From positions 1 through 64,000 of the forward strand of contig JBATUR010000034.1 in NCBI GenBank assembly GCA_049671305.1: DNA of 64,000 nucleotides. The letters run 5' to 3'. A model generated the notes under the pieces. That model did no database searches. It had not been told where the DNA came from and worked only from the letters and a program-made list of their open reading frames with translations. Source of the DNA: CADCTM01 sp049671305. GTDB taxonomy: Bacteria; Cyanobacteriota; Cyanobacteriia; Cyanobacteriales; Coleofasciculaceae. A program made the translations under genes and the position numbers. The stretch's first letter is position 1, and each line of letters opens with the position of its first letter. Positions 1 to 9,078 of the stretch are shown piece by piece.

Positions 1-263
1 TACTCGCCGCCTGGCCTGTAGTGGGTATCTGGTTAACTGCCTTGGGCATCAGCACAATGGCGTTCAACTTGAACGGATTTAACTTCAACCAGTCCGTCAT
101 TGACTCACAGGGTCGTGTGATTGGAACCTGGGCAGATGTGTTGAACCGGGCTAACTTGGGTATGGAAGTAATGCACGAGCGCAATGCTCACAACTTCCCT
201 CTTGATTTGGCTGCAGGTGAGGCGACTCCAGTTGCAATGACTGCTCCTTCTATTAATGGCTAA
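1..263 (+). CDS. psbA: Photosystem II reaction centre protein D1, C-terminal part (5' end outside the window)
   Basis: The reading frame enters at base 3 and ends at the TAA at 261-263, giving about the last 86 residues of D1. The stretch around NLNGFNFNQS and the tail HERNAHNFPLDLA are characteristic of D1, which holds the oxygen-evolving cluster in the thylakoid membrane. The C-terminal manganese ligands are intact: the His-Glu pair of HERNAH, the Asp of PLDLA and the Ala after which CtpA normally cuts. The remaining AGEATPVAMTAPSING is the removable extension. Retained ligands argue against a non-oxygen-evolving 'rogue' D1 as far as this part can show. The segment RVIGTWADV carries Gly where many D1 copies have Asn, which may mark one isoform of a multi-copy family. 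Confidence 0.97.
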   Translation, partial: LAAWPVVGIWLTALGISTMAFNLNGFNFNQSVIDSQGRVIGTWADVLNRANLGMEVMHERNAHNFPLDLAAGEATPVAMTAPSING

Positions 264-294
264 GTTTTAGGATAACTAAAATTTCATAAGTCTC

Positions 295-326
295 AAAAAG
301 GCGTCCCATAACTGGGGCGCTTTTTT
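295..326 (+). terminator. Rho-independent terminator of psbA
   Basis: An imperfect hairpin pairs AAAAAGGCGTCCC with GGGGCGCTTTTTT across a short ATAACT loop and ends in a run of T. It lies about 30 bases after the psbA stop codon. Confidence 0.85.
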
Positions 327-401
327 GTTGGCTTTTGAGTTTTTTTGGGGTTTTGTGATTATAGGTAATTATGAGAGAACAAATCACCTGAAAAAAATTC
401 C

Positions 402-1592
402 CTATTTACTTATGGGAGTAAATTTTTTGATCGCAGTAACAGTTGCTTCAGGGTTTCCAGTAGTGGGAAATAACAAAATACTCTTAATTTTCGGATTATT
501 AACTAATTCTTTTAAGCGATATAACTGTTTATCTGAAATAGCAACACCTGCATATTTTTCAGCATAATCTAACTCTTGGTTAAAATTAGCATCATTATAA
601 GTTTGAATAAAAACTCGATCAACATTCCAATTTTCCCAATCAGCAGCAAAATAACGCTTACCCCAATAAGGATTATGATGGCAAAGATCAAAACTAACCT
701 TCGGGTTAGCTTTTTTGACATCAGCTCTCATTTGTAGTACAAAGTTTGTTAAACGGTCAGTACGGTCAACTTTTCCAGGTAATTCAGCATGATAACCTAA
801 ATAATCATCCCATTGAACTGCATCAATAGATGGATATTTTTGGACAAATTCAACTGAGATCTTTTTGAACAAATTAGCAACTTCTGGAACCTCAACATCT
901 AAGACATAATGCTCAATGCCGGGGTAGGTTTTATCAACTCCAGGCACAATCCATTTTTTAGCAATTGCTTCATCAAAGATTGGGCTATTTTTATCAATTT
1001 TAATGCCTTTTTCAAAATAAGCATGAACTTGCATTCCCTGCTTATGTGCCTCATCAATTAGCCAATCTAACCACTGCTCTTGAAATTGGTTAGGACAACT
1101 TTTAATCTTGAATGTTTGCTGCATAACTTCGCTGTTATACATCGTACAACCATTGCCCCAAACTCCATGAATAATTGTATTTATGCCTTGGTTGCGATAA
1201 AATCGCACTCGTTCACGAATCGTTTGTTCGCTAGCATTATTAGTCGCTTGATATCGACTTAAATAAATTCCCCTGATTTGCTTTTTTTCCCAAGCTGTTT
1301 GAAGTAATGTTGATTTAGATGTTATAGGTGACGGGGTTTGTGATGTCGGTTTCTTAATAGAATTAATCGGATCTAAAGGAACACTAGCAATAGGTTGGCG
1401 CGGCAACGGTACAGGAGGACTTGGTTGTTGATTATTAGGAAAAAATTTGCTGATATTATCAGGTATAAGTTTGCCAATATTTAGTTGATCTAGATGCGTA
1501 AATCCCCAATAACCAGCACCCAACAAAACTATAATTAAGGAAAATGGAATACTTGTACATCCACATCCAGTTTTTGATTTTTTAGGTGGCAT
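402..1592 (-). CDS. Membrane-anchored family-10-like glycoside hydrolase (GHL10/DUF187 type)
   Basis: The 396-residue protein has a short Lys/Cys-rich N terminus, one hydrophobic segment at about residues 13-33 (SIPFSLIIVLLGAGYWGF), a Pro/Ser/Thr linker to about residue 90 and then a TIM-barrel-like domain. RGIYLSRYQA, the INTIIHGVWG strand, MQVHAYFEKG and AVQWDDYLGYH fit the glycosyl-hydrolase-like family 10 (DUF187) group that acts on cell envelope polysaccharide. The frame is open for 31 more codons upstream, but the ATG at 1592 directly before the basic segment and membrane anchor is the better start. Substrate is unknown. The gene converges with psbA and is separated from it by the psbA terminator. 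Confidence 0.7.
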   Translation of the reverse strand: MPPKKSKTGCGCTSIPFSLIIVLLGAGYWGFTHLDQLNIGKLIPDNISKFFPNNQQPSPPVPLPRQPIASVPLDPINSIKKPTSQTPSPITSKSTLLQTAWEKKQIRGIYLSRYQATNNASEQTIRERVRFYRNQGINTIIHGVWGNGCTMYNSEVMQQTFKIKSCPNQFQEQWLDWLIDEAHKQGMQVHAYFEKGIKIDKNSPIFDEAIAKKWIVPGVDKTYPGIEHYVLDVEVPEVANLFKKISVEFVQKYPSIDAVQWDDYLGYHAELPGKVDRTDRLTNFVLQMRADVKKANPKVSFDLCHHNPYWGKRYFAADWENWNVDRVFIQTYNDANFNQELDYAEKYAGVAISDKQLYRLKELVNNPKIKSILLFPTTGNPEATVTAIKKFTPISK

Positions 1593-1845
1593 AATAACAT
1601 CAACGATTGTTGAACAATAACAACTATTCTCTAAACTGGATAAAGCAGGTTGGTAGTAACGACTCCTTTTAAAGTTCCCAAGCAATAGTCTAGACTGATC
1701 AAGCTACTTCACGTTGCGTCCGCTCAATTCCGCATTAAGACCAAAAAAAGTCATAGAGAAATCAGAAAATCTAACGCAAGTGTGACGGCTTCTGTGGGCT
1801 GAATCGAACACACTAAAGAAGTGTATAGTTTTATAAGTTAAAATC

Positions 1846-2652
1846 ATGGCTCCAACAGTCTTAATTACTGGTGCCTCTCAAGGCATCGGCAAAGCCACAG
1901 CACTTTTATTTGCTCAAAACGGTTATGATTTGGTGTTGGCGGCACGAAATAGCGATCGCTTAAATAGTCTAGCTCAAGAAATCATCGCTCTAGGACGTGA
2001 AGCTTTGGTTGTGCCTACGGATCTTAGCGATGTCGATCAAGTCAATAATTTAGTAGAAAAAGCCTTAGCTACCTACGGTAACATCAAAGTTTTAGTTAAT
2101 AATGCCGGAATTTGTAGCACTGGACCATTTGAAAATACCTCTTTGGCAGACTGGCAGCAAATCATCAATGTCAATTTGTGGGGATACATCTACACCACCC
2201 ATGCTCTACTGCCTCAATTTCTAGCACAAGGAACTGGCACAATTATTAATGTAGGCTCATTTGGTGGCAAAGTTCCTCTACCATATATGACCGCTTATTG
2301 TACTAGTAAATATGCCATCACAGGCTTTACAGAAACCCTACGTTTGGAACTTGAACCGAAAGGAATTCAGGTTTGTGGAGTACATCCTAGCGTCACCAAC
2401 AGCGACTTTTTGGAACGTGCATTATTTCGCGGTGAAGATGAACAAGAAGCCAACCAACGGCGACAACAAATGGCACAGATGCTTCAAAGTCCTTTAGCAA
2501 GTCAACCAGAAGATGTAGCTAAAGCGATTTTTAATTTAGTCAAGCATCCCCAAGCAGAAGTTATTCTTGGTACAGCAGCAGTAGCAACAGCTACACACAA
2601 AATTGCACCTGGTTTAATGAATGTGATTTTACAGCAAACCATGAAAGCATAA
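1846..2652 (+). CDS. Short-chain dehydrogenase/reductase (SDR family)
   Basis: A 268-residue classical-length SDR with a Rossmann fold. The dinucleotide motif TGASQGIG is at residues 8-15, NNAG at about 85-88, the catalytic Ser in NVGSFGGK near 138, and Tyr151-x3-Lys155 in AYCTSKYA. The Arg in the loop after the second strand (LAARNSDRL) suggests NADP(H) preference. The substrate cannot be read from the sequence; similar cyanobacterial proteins are annotated only as SDR oxidoreductases. It appears to be transcribed alone and converges with the minus-strand gene ending at 2738. Confidence 0.9.
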   Translation: MAPTVLITGASQGIGKATALLFAQNGYDLVLAARNSDRLNSLAQEIIALGREALVVPTDLSDVDQVNNLVEKALATYGNIKVLVNNAGICSTGPFENTSLADWQQIINVNLWGYIYTTHALLPQFLAQGTGTIINVGSFGGKVPLPYMTAYCTSKYAITGFTETLRLELEPKGIQVCGVHPSVTNSDFLERALFRGEDEQEANQRRQQMAQMLQSPLASQPEDVAKAIFNLVKHPQAEVILGTAAVATATHKIAPGLMNVILQQTMKA

Positions 2653-2657
2653 ATTAA

Positions 2658-2695
2658 GGAAGTGCGGTGAATAGAATTTAACTCACTCCACTTCC
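2658..2695. terminator. Hairpin between convergent genes, possible bidirectional terminator
   Basis: GGAAGTGCGGTGA pairs with TCACTCCACTTCC (13-base arms, two adjacent mismatches) around a 12-base AT-rich loop. It starts six bases after the SDR stop. No clear T run follows, so termination is an inference from position. Confidence 0.4.
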
Positions 2696-2737
2696 TGACA
2701 GGAAAGGCTAAGATTTGTGCCAAAATAAAAGTTACAA

Positions 2738-3337
2738 CTAGTCCAGTTTTTCTCCGTCGTCTTGGAGTTGAACAAGTGCCGAATGAGCAACTGCTAAACT
2801 CAGGCGTACCTGTTCCATTTGAGATAACTCTGTCCAGTTTGCACGAATAGGCGCAGCAGTGCCACGCATCGCGTAAGCTAAGGGACGAGCCAAAACCAAC
2901 AAATCTTCATCTGTCCAACTAGGTAATAAAGGCTTGACACACATCACCAATTGATCTGCCAAAGACAGATTAATCGAGACTACTTGTTGAGCACGAGAAG
3001 CGATCGCCATTAGCCAAGCTTCCGGTATAAAATTAGCAAACCGCTCTGACAAAGACTGCTCCAAAGTATCAGCGACTGATACACTAAAAGCTGCCCATTG
3101 TGAGTGCATTTGCTCGAATAGCGCTTCTGATCTTGTTTCTATTTCCTCTTGTTCATCTGACCAATCAGAAAACAAATCGCACTCTAAGTCTCTAAAAAAA
3201 CCTTCCGATTCCAGATCCGCAGGATTCCAAGGATAACACTTGTCCTCTAACTGCAGCAGTACTTCCAACAATTCTTCTTGTGTGCCGCTCACAACTTCCT
3301 CATGATTTTCATAACATTTCAGATGTTGACTTGACAT
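2738..3337 (-). CDS. Unknown acidic protein downstream of the CHAT-FHA gene
   Basis: A 199-residue protein I do not recognise. The N-terminal half is very acidic (EEVVSGTQEELLEVLLQLED, DEQEEIETRSEALFEQ) and the C-terminal half is mainly helical, with SLADQLVMCVKPLLPSW and DEDLLVLARPLAYAMRGT. The start at 3337 is chosen because AGGAG lies nine bases upstream; an in-frame extension to 3412 has no such site and is Cys-rich junk. It follows the CHAT-FHA gene on the same strand after about 160 bases, so it may be its partner or substrate, but that is inference from order alone. Confidence 0.75.
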   Translation of the reverse strand: MSSQHLKCYENHEEVVSGTQEELLEVLLQLEDKCYPWNPADLESEGFFRDLECDLFSDWSDEQEEIETRSEALFEQMHSQWAAFSVSVADTLEQSLSERFANFIPEAWLMAIASRAQQVVSINLSLADQLVMCVKPLLPSWTDEDLLVLARPLAYAMRGTAAPIRANWTELSQMEQVRLSLAVAHSALVQLQDDGEKLD

Positions 3338-3498
3338 AGTGCCTCTCCTGTGATTTTGGGTAGATGAGTCCCGGCATGGATAGCTACATGGGCAATCTTG
3401 GAAGTTCCGCAAGCAGTCATAAAAAATAGAGTAGCTTTAATCAAACCTTAGTTTCAAGCATTTTTAGCAGCAAACTTGCTCCAAAACCTGGCAACCAT

Positions 3499-5127
3499 TT
3501 AATCCATTGGATCGGAAGCCTCAATCACAAACTCCAAAGTTTGCCCATGAGTACTTCCAAACTTTAATTGAATACCCGGTTGCAAGAGCACCTCCTGATG
3601 GTGGACTTTTTGCCAACCTTCAGTGCGTAAAATCCAAGTGCCATTACGAGAAAAATCCCGCAAAAAATAAGTTGGACTGTTTTTTTGATCCGAAACATCA
3701 TCGCGGCAGATAATTTCGGCGTGTTGCTGACTAACCGACTGTTCGTGAATGACTAAATCATTTTGCCCATTACGTCCAACACGCATTAAACCACCTCGGA
3801 TCTGCCAAATTTTAGTAGGAATAAGCGATCGTAAGGCGGCAACTTGGCTAGGCGGTTTTAGGTAACCAAAAGGAGTACTAGGAAGTTCTGTCACACCATC
3901 TTCAATCGGTTTAATCAACTCACCTTCAAACTGAGGATGCATATAAAGCACCGGCAAAGTCCAAGCAGGTTGATTAAATTTGTATAGCGTCAACAATTGC
4001 TGTCTTGCCACCGCCACGGCTTGATCGATCGGCATTCTGGCAGCCAAAGCTTGGGCAAAAGTTTGAATAAAACTCAAGGCTTCGTGATCAGCAATAGAGT
4101 CACGCATCCCCAAAACTGCCGGCACACCATGATGAATTAATACCTCAGCCAAACTACTACGAGGAATAGTTTGAGAACCAACTTGATCAGGTTGTGCGCC
4201 CCAACAAGCATTAAATACCGCTAAAGTTACCTGAGTGCGAACCAAAACTTGAGCAAGTTCCGTACCATTGATATTGTCATCAGGGCTTAAAAATAGTAGC
4301 CCACCATCAGGAGCTGGTTCACCATGACCAGCATAAAATAAGACATTGTAAGCACCATTTTCCAAAGCCGCAATTAGTTCGCCACGGCTTGGTTGTAGTA
4401 GAGTTTCCACATTACAAGCAACAGGAGCAACAAATTGTTCATTCTTAACATTGGCTTGTCCGCCAGCTTTCAAAACATTAGCCAAAGCCGTCGCTTCTGC
4501 TTCTAACTCTAAACCTACTGTTGAAGTAGTTCTTTGGGCATCTTGCCCTAGTACCAGCAAGATCTTTAAATTTTGGTTATTGCGGAGGAATGGTTTGAGA
4601 GAGTCAACATCGCTGGTAGTGCGACTAAATAATAGCTGTTGCGACAGGGAAATTGCCTGCCTGCCTGACATTGGCTGCATGGTTTCCCAAGGCAGAGGCA
4701 CAAAATCTGGATCACGTATTTCTAAGCGCAGGCGTAATGGTTTGTTCTGCCCATTAGCAATGCCGCGACTTTCTGCCAAAACATTTTCAATTGAACCCTC
4801 AAACAACCATGCCCACAAGTCGATGCCTAATTGCTGCATCAGACGGGCGCTTTGGATAGTTGGCGGACTATCAGGATCTTGATTGATGTCTGGCGGCATC
4901 CCTGACGAAGGAGTGGCATGATGAACGACAGGTACATGAGGCAAGCCGCGTAAAGAAAACATCTCCTGCCAAGCCACCCAAGTCTGAGTCAGGCTTTCTG
5001 ACCAGGTACAGTCATGATGAACATAACCCCCAGGATAAGGAGCGTTGAGTACCCAAATTGCAAAGTTTTCTGCCCCAGCCGCTGACAAACGAGCGATCGC
5101 CAAACTGAGGCAAGGATTTTCAGACAT
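3499..5127 (-). CDS. CHAT-domain protease-like protein with C-terminal FHA domain
   Basis: A 542-residue, two-part protein. Residues of about 60-400 form a CHAT (caspase HetF-associated) domain. The catalytic pair is intact: His268 in LFYAGHGEP and Cys308 in VFNACWGAQ, with the usual WTLPVLY motif near its end. Residues of about 435-535 form a forkhead-associated (FHA) domain with MRVGRNGQNDLVI, SVSQQHAEI and RDFSRNGTW, which in known FHA folds bind phosphothreonine. The fusion predicts a cysteine protease that docks on a phosphorylated protein. The PP2C phosphatase gene lies just upstream on the same strand, so phosphorylation could set its activity. Protease activity and target are not shown. 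Confidence 0.88.
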   Translation of the reverse strand: MSENPCLSLAIARLSAAGAENFAIWVLNAPYPGGYVHHDCTWSESLTQTWVAWQEMFSLRGLPHVPVVHHATPSSGMPPDINQDPDSPPTIQSARLMQQLGIDLWAWLFEGSIENVLAESRGIANGQNKPLRLRLEIRDPDFVPLPWETMQPMSGRQAISLSQQLLFSRTTSDVDSLKPFLRNNQNLKILLVLGQDAQRTTSTVGLELEAEATALANVLKAGGQANVKNEQFVAPVACNVETLLQPSRGELIAALENGAYNVLFYAGHGEPAPDGGLLFLSPDDNINGTELAQVLVRTQVTLAVFNACWGAQPDQVGSQTIPRSSLAEVLIHHGVPAVLGMRDSIADHEALSFIQTFAQALAARMPIDQAVAVARQQLLTLYKFNQPAWTLPVLYMHPQFEGELIKPIEDGVTELPSTPFGYLKPPSQVAALRSLIPTKIWQIRGGLMRVGRNGQNDLVIHEQSVSQQHAEIICRDDVSDQKNSPTYFLRDFSRNGTWILRTEGWQKVHHQEVLLQPGIQLKFGSTHGQTLEFVIEASDPMD

Positions 5128-5285
5128 TAAACGCCCACAATAAAAGCTATACCTGTTTTTTTATTAGTCTACCTAGTCTTGAGCTTTCTTTACGATTATT
5201 TGCTTAGACTCAACACTTAAGAGGCATTCTCCCCTCTATTATTAACACCAATAATTAATTACCAAAAAACCTTGAACAACTCCAC

Positions 5286-7664
5286 TTAACTAGGTTTTGG
5301 AATTGGACTAGCAGCAGGAGCAGCCGGCGCCGAACATTCACGACGTTGGTCAGCCGTCGGTGAAAATGTCGGATCAACACTACCTAAAAGATCCGCTTCT
5401 TTAATCCAGCCACCGTCACCAGCTACTGCTTGACGATAAGTCACAGCAGCGGTTTTGGGCTTGGTAGTATTGGGCTTGGCTGGACTTGGCGTTGTGGTTG
5501 GTTGTGGTAGTGCCTTTGCCTTAGCAGTACAAACTCTAATCTGTAGCCAATTCTGCTGCTGTTGGTCAGGAGACTTACTAATCACTTCTAAAATGCTTCC
5601 TGCCCCAATTACACCAGCTACAGTTTGGTTTTGAGGTGATACTAATCCGCGTCGTAACAAAAGCGGTGCTTTCTTCTCCTCAGCATTGGCGGCGGCACTA
5701 CTGACTTGAATAATTGTTGGTGCAACCACTGAAGTAACCGTGGGAGGACTTACTGCGGTGGTTGCTGCCGGGGTTTCGCTTGGTGAAGTAGCTATTGGTT
5801 CAGAATTAGAGTTGTTAGCCACCTGCTTAATCAAAGGATCAAACAATTGATTAACCCCTGGAACTAACAAATAAGCCAAAACGACACCAATACCTGAGAG
5901 CAAAATAATACCGAGCAAAAGTCCCAAAATATTGCTACGAGGATTTGAGGAAAGCTGCTGGGTTTTCATGGCAGAAGACACTGCCCCAGGCGTGGCTATT
6001 GTAGTAACCGGAGTCATCAGCGTTTGTGGTTGTTCTAATGACAATTGTGTTTGCCTAGTTGTTTGGGAATAGTTGACTTGACAGTGAAACAGGGCAACAG
6101 TGGCGTTGTCATGACCATTTTGGGTATTGGCAATTTGAATTAGTCGTGTTGCTGCCGTTTTTAGATCAACTCGACCATCTAAAATGGGTAGAATTTCGCT
6201 TTGCCAAAATTGATCCACCCGGTCATTGTCACTCAAACCATCGGAACAAAGCAGAAATACACAGTCTTCATCCAAAACAAAACGCTGTACCGTTGGATGT
6301 AGTGTCGAGGAAGACGCCATACCCAAAGCTTGCACCAAAGAGCCAGAAGCTGGTTGTTGTACTGCATTACGATACAAAGCATAGCCAAGTCGTAGCTCAC
6401 GAGAAGCTAAATCATCATCTTGAGTAACTTGGTGACAATTCTGGCGAGTCACCAAATAAACACGGCTATCACCAACATGAGTAATGTAAATTTCATGGGC
6501 ATAAGTTTGCCCCATTACCAGGGTTGTACCCATACGCTGACGATCTGAACGTCTTTCGTTGTCGTTTTGCTGACTAATGGCGTCATTAGCGGCACAGACA
6601 GATATTTCTAATTGTTCTGTTAAAGTTATCGGGTCGTATTGAGCATTGATTTGGTGTTGGGCTTGTTCTTGAAGGACTTCAATTGCCAAATTCGATGCGA
6701 CTTCGCCGCCTTCATGTCCACCAATGCCGTCACAAACGATCGCAAGTGTTGGCTCACTACTACTACTATTTTGGCTAACTAACTTACCCGCAACAGGAAA
6801 GCAGGCATCTTCGTTGTGATCGCGGCTTGGTCCTTTGTCCGTGGCGCTGAAAATTTGATAAGTCCGCTGTTGCCTCTGTCCACAGCTATAAAGAATACCA
6901 TCAAGGACTCTTATTAGCTGCTCAGAGGTCTTTACCTGTCCATCTAGCAGTTGATTACATAGTTTTTGGAAAAATTCAGCAATTGCTGGTGCGGCTCCAT
7001 CTTCAAGCGATTTTGACCAATACTGACCAAGCTGTTTTAAGGACGGCGCTGCTTTGGCATCGGGCTGCAATTCTAATAAGCGTACAATTGAACCTTCAAC
7101 TCTCACCAATGCTGGATTAAGCAAGCTAGAAGCTACACCTTCATGGCTCAAAGGTTCCCACAGTTTGGCTATTTGCCATAACCAGTTTAGTTGACGTAAG
7201 GGAGCTGCATTTTTCCAGATGCGACTAAGTTCTGGTAATAGTTGTCCTGGGCTCGCTGCTTCTTCTTTGCCTAGTAGGGGGCTACCTGTGGTGAGGGGTG
7301 CGTCTTCTAATAACCAGATTTGTGAGGATGAGCGTGCCTCTTTTGGGTTAATACAGCCGTACACTTGGGGTATATGTAGGTTATAGGGAGAAAGCCTTAG
7401 ATAAGGCACAATGTGTGAGGGAACTTCCAGGGGAGTTTCTGGTGGCATTCCCGGTTTCGTTTCCAAAAACACCCGTTGACTGACGACTAAATAGCGTTCA
7501 TCAATCATCTCTGGTAGTTTAAAGCTGTCTGCTCCTTGCCCAATTGCCCAAAGGTAACGTCTCAACAGCGGCGTGCGACATTGCTGGCAAAACTTATTAC
7601 TCTGAGGATTAGGAGCTTGACAGCGAGTGTTAGAGCAGTTGAGCATTGCCGCTGGATTTTCCAT
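5286..7664 (-). CDS. PP2C-type Ser/Thr protein phosphatase with zinc ribbon, membrane segment and SH3-like tail
   Basis: The 792-residue protein has four Cys near residues 10-29 (LNCSNTRC and FCQQC), a zinc-ribbon-like head found in many cyanobacterial kinases. A region to about 260 resembles a degenerate kinase-like fold. The PP2C domain spans about 270-525: TDKGPSRDHNEDA, VCDGIGGHEGGEVAS, HVGDSRVYL, LLCSDGLSD and GHDNATVALF carry the metal-binding aspartates. A single transmembrane helix follows at about 575-600 (ILGLLLGIILLSGIGVV), then a Pro/Thr linker and an SH3b-like domain at about 660-770. The phosphatase therefore faces the cytoplasm with a tail across the membrane. It precedes the CHAT-FHA gene by about 160 bases. 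Confidence 0.9.
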   Translation of the reverse strand: MENPAAMLNCSNTRCQAPNPQSNKFCQQCRTPLLRRYLWAIGQGADSFKLPEMIDERYLVVSQRVFLETKPGMPPETPLEVPSHIVPYLRLSPYNLHIPQVYGCINPKEARSSSQIWLLEDAPLTTGSPLLGKEEAASPGQLLPELSRIWKNAAPLRQLNWLWQIAKLWEPLSHEGVASSLLNPALVRVEGSIVRLLELQPDAKAAPSLKQLGQYWSKSLEDGAAPAIAEFFQKLCNQLLDGQVKTSEQLIRVLDGILYSCGQRQQRTYQIFSATDKGPSRDHNEDACFPVAGKLVSQNSSSSEPTLAIVCDGIGGHEGGEVASNLAIEVLQEQAQHQINAQYDPITLTEQLEISVCAANDAISQQNDNERRSDRQRMGTTLVMGQTYAHEIYITHVGDSRVYLVTRQNCHQVTQDDDLASRELRLGYALYRNAVQQPASGSLVQALGMASSSTLHPTVQRFVLDEDCVFLLCSDGLSDNDRVDQFWQSEILPILDGRVDLKTAATRLIQIANTQNGHDNATVALFHCQVNYSQTTRQTQLSLEQPQTLMTPVTTIATPGAVSSAMKTQQLSSNPRSNILGLLLGIILLSGIGVVLAYLLVPGVNQLFDPLIKQVANNSNSEPIATSPSETPAATTAVSPPTVTSVVAPTIIQVSSAAANAEEKKAPLLLRRGLVSPQNQTVAGVIGAGSILEVISKSPDQQQQNWLQIRVCTAKAKALPQPTTTPSPAKPNTTKPKTAAVTYRQAVAGDGGWIKEADLLGSVDPTFSPTADQRRECSAPAAPAASPIPKPS

Positions 7665-7851
7665 GAAACTTCGCTATATTCAGCCGATAATTTGGCAAGT
7701 TGTTGCACTACTAAGAATTAAAGTACTGAACTCAAGGCAGTGCCTTTGATCGTATTGGTATTGATTAACGATTTTAGCGTTTGATTCTAGTACCTGTTAG
7801 ATTGATTTTAATTAAACTCTAAGGGGAATAGTAAATTAAGTCAGTTGCTAG

Positions 7852-8073
7852 TTATTCTTGCTGGTGATGAGAGCGCCGGATCATCTCTGGCAAAATTATT
7901 AAAAAATATGTCCACCATCCTAAGATCAACAAAGAAATCGGGATGGTTAGCCAAAGACTTTTAACAATTATCCAACTTGTGGCAATAATTGTGATTCCCG
8001 TCAAGATAATTGACCAAGGTTGACACCACCAAGGTTTATAGTGCCAAATATTTAAAGATTTTTGTGTGGACAA
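7852..8073 (-). CDS. Small two-helix membrane protein conserved in cyanobacteria
   Basis: A 73-residue protein with the motif YKPWWCQPWSI followed by two hydrophobic segments (ILTGITIIATSWIIV and LTIPISLLILGWWTYFLII). I recall this motif from a cyanobacterial domain of unknown function (DUF6737-like), but the family number is from memory. The only start ahead of the conserved part is TTG at 8073, with AAGG about 11 bases upstream. No function is known. Confidence 0.7.
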   Translation of the reverse strand: MSTQKSLNIWHYKPWWCQPWSIILTGITIIATSWIIVKSLWLTIPISLLILGWWTYFLIILPEMIRRSHHQQE

Positions 8074-8262
8074 TCTCGACTTGCCTTTTGTTGTGTAAAG
8101 ATTTTCCAGCTTAGGAAAAGACCTAAGCGATATTATTGGGGTGAGGTTTTAAATTGGAATATAGACCGCAGAAAAGAAAAAGCCAAAATATTTTTTCAAA
8201 TCACGATTTAATTCTCCTCTATCTTAGTTTAAGCCTTTAGTGCCTATTCTTAGTTAATCATC

Positions 8263-8523
8263 ATGCCTAAGTCTGATTTTGATGCTTTTGATCAGCAAAG
8301 CTTCGCCGAGATTAAGCAGCTAGTTGCCCAGCTTCAGCGCTCCCATCAACAGCGCTCTAAAATGGTTAATTTAGAGTTTTCGGCGTTGGCAGTGACAATG
8401 GATCATTTCCTGCCGGGTTTTTGGAGTCGCTTTTTGGCTAATCGTCGTACTGGTATGCAAGATTTTATCAAAAATAAGCGATCGCTTAATACCCCAACGA
8501 CTGAACCGAAGCCAGAGATTTAA
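8263..8523 (+). CDS. Hypothetical protein, 86 residues
   Basis: A small, mostly helical protein of unknown family. The first 35 residues are Gln/Lys-rich and could form a coiled coil (IKQLVAQLQRSHQQRSKMV). A more hydrophobic segment with FLPGFWSRFLANRRTGM follows, then a charged tail. Codon use fits the neighbours and HIP1 octamers occur inside it. It stands alone between the membrane protein gene and the next plus-strand gene. Confidence 0.55.
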   Translation: MPKSDFDAFDQQSFAEIKQLVAQLQRSHQQRSKMVNLEFSALAVTMDHFLPGFWSRFLANRRTGMQDFIKNKRSLNTPTTEPKPEI

Positions 8524-8654
8524 TCTTTTGCTAAATTTGCCCAATTTTGTCTACTATTTCTGGCTAATACCACCACAGAAAGATGAAAAATCCAGGATTT
8601 GTTCTTTAATATTAGTTTAAGAATATAAATCACTTATAAAAGTTAGGAGTTTTC

Positions 8655-9014
8655 ATGAGTCAGTCAGAAGCAACCGCAGCAAGTCATGATCATAATCCTG
8701 AGACTCAGGTAGATAAAGAAAGTCTCATGGCAGAAGGTTCTCTTGATAAACCGGAAAAGCCTGACGCTAATGATACCGTTAATCCTGGGGATAAAATTAA
8801 GCCGGGACATCAGACTGTTGCCGAAAAAGCCAAACAAGTTGCTGTAGATACTGTTGATATTACAGGCGATCATGTTAAAGTCCCTACCTACTTTGTAGTA
8901 GATGAACCAGACGGAGAAGAAAAAGCGCTACATCATGTTAAAGACTCTGAAGAAATCTCTGATGTAATTCGTCAAGCGCGTACTGATGAAGATGGTAATC
9001 GAGAATGGCGATAA
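8655..9014 (+). CDS. Hydrophilic, probably disordered protein of unknown function
   Basis: The 119-residue product is strongly acidic and has no hydrophobic core in its first 75 residues. The last 40 residues (VPTYFVVDEPDGEEKALHHV then DSEEISDVIRQARTDEDGNR) look more ordered. AGGAG eight bases before the ATG supports the start. The composition resembles stress-related hydrophilic proteins, but no family can be named. It ends just before a strong terminator. Confidence 0.65.
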   Translation: MSQSEATAASHDHNPETQVDKESLMAEGSLDKPEKPDANDTVNPGDKIKPGHQTVAEKAKQVAVDTVDITGDHVKVPTYFVVDEPDGEEKALHHVKDSEEISDVIRQARTDEDGNREWR

Positions 9015-9027
9015 TTGAATAGCCCAC

Positions 9028-9060
9028 AAAACCCCACCAGCTTTCGTTAGTGGGGTTTTT
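9028..9060. terminator. Strong hairpin terminator, probably bidirectional
   Basis: AAACCCCAC pairs perfectly with GTGGGGTTT, and both sides carry A or T runs. It lies 14 bases after the stop at 9014 and 19 bases from the stop of ndhM on the other strand, so it can serve both convergent genes. Confidence 0.85.
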
Positions 9061-9078
9061 AGTGACAATTCTTGAGTC

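Noticed and set aside
1700..1845. tRNA-like stretch near GAATCGAACACAC
   Set aside because: No cloverleaf arms could be paired around it.
3507..4882. Plus-strand open frames inside the CHAT-FHA gene
   Set aside because: Shadows of the minus-strand gene, whose domains and catalytic residues are clear.
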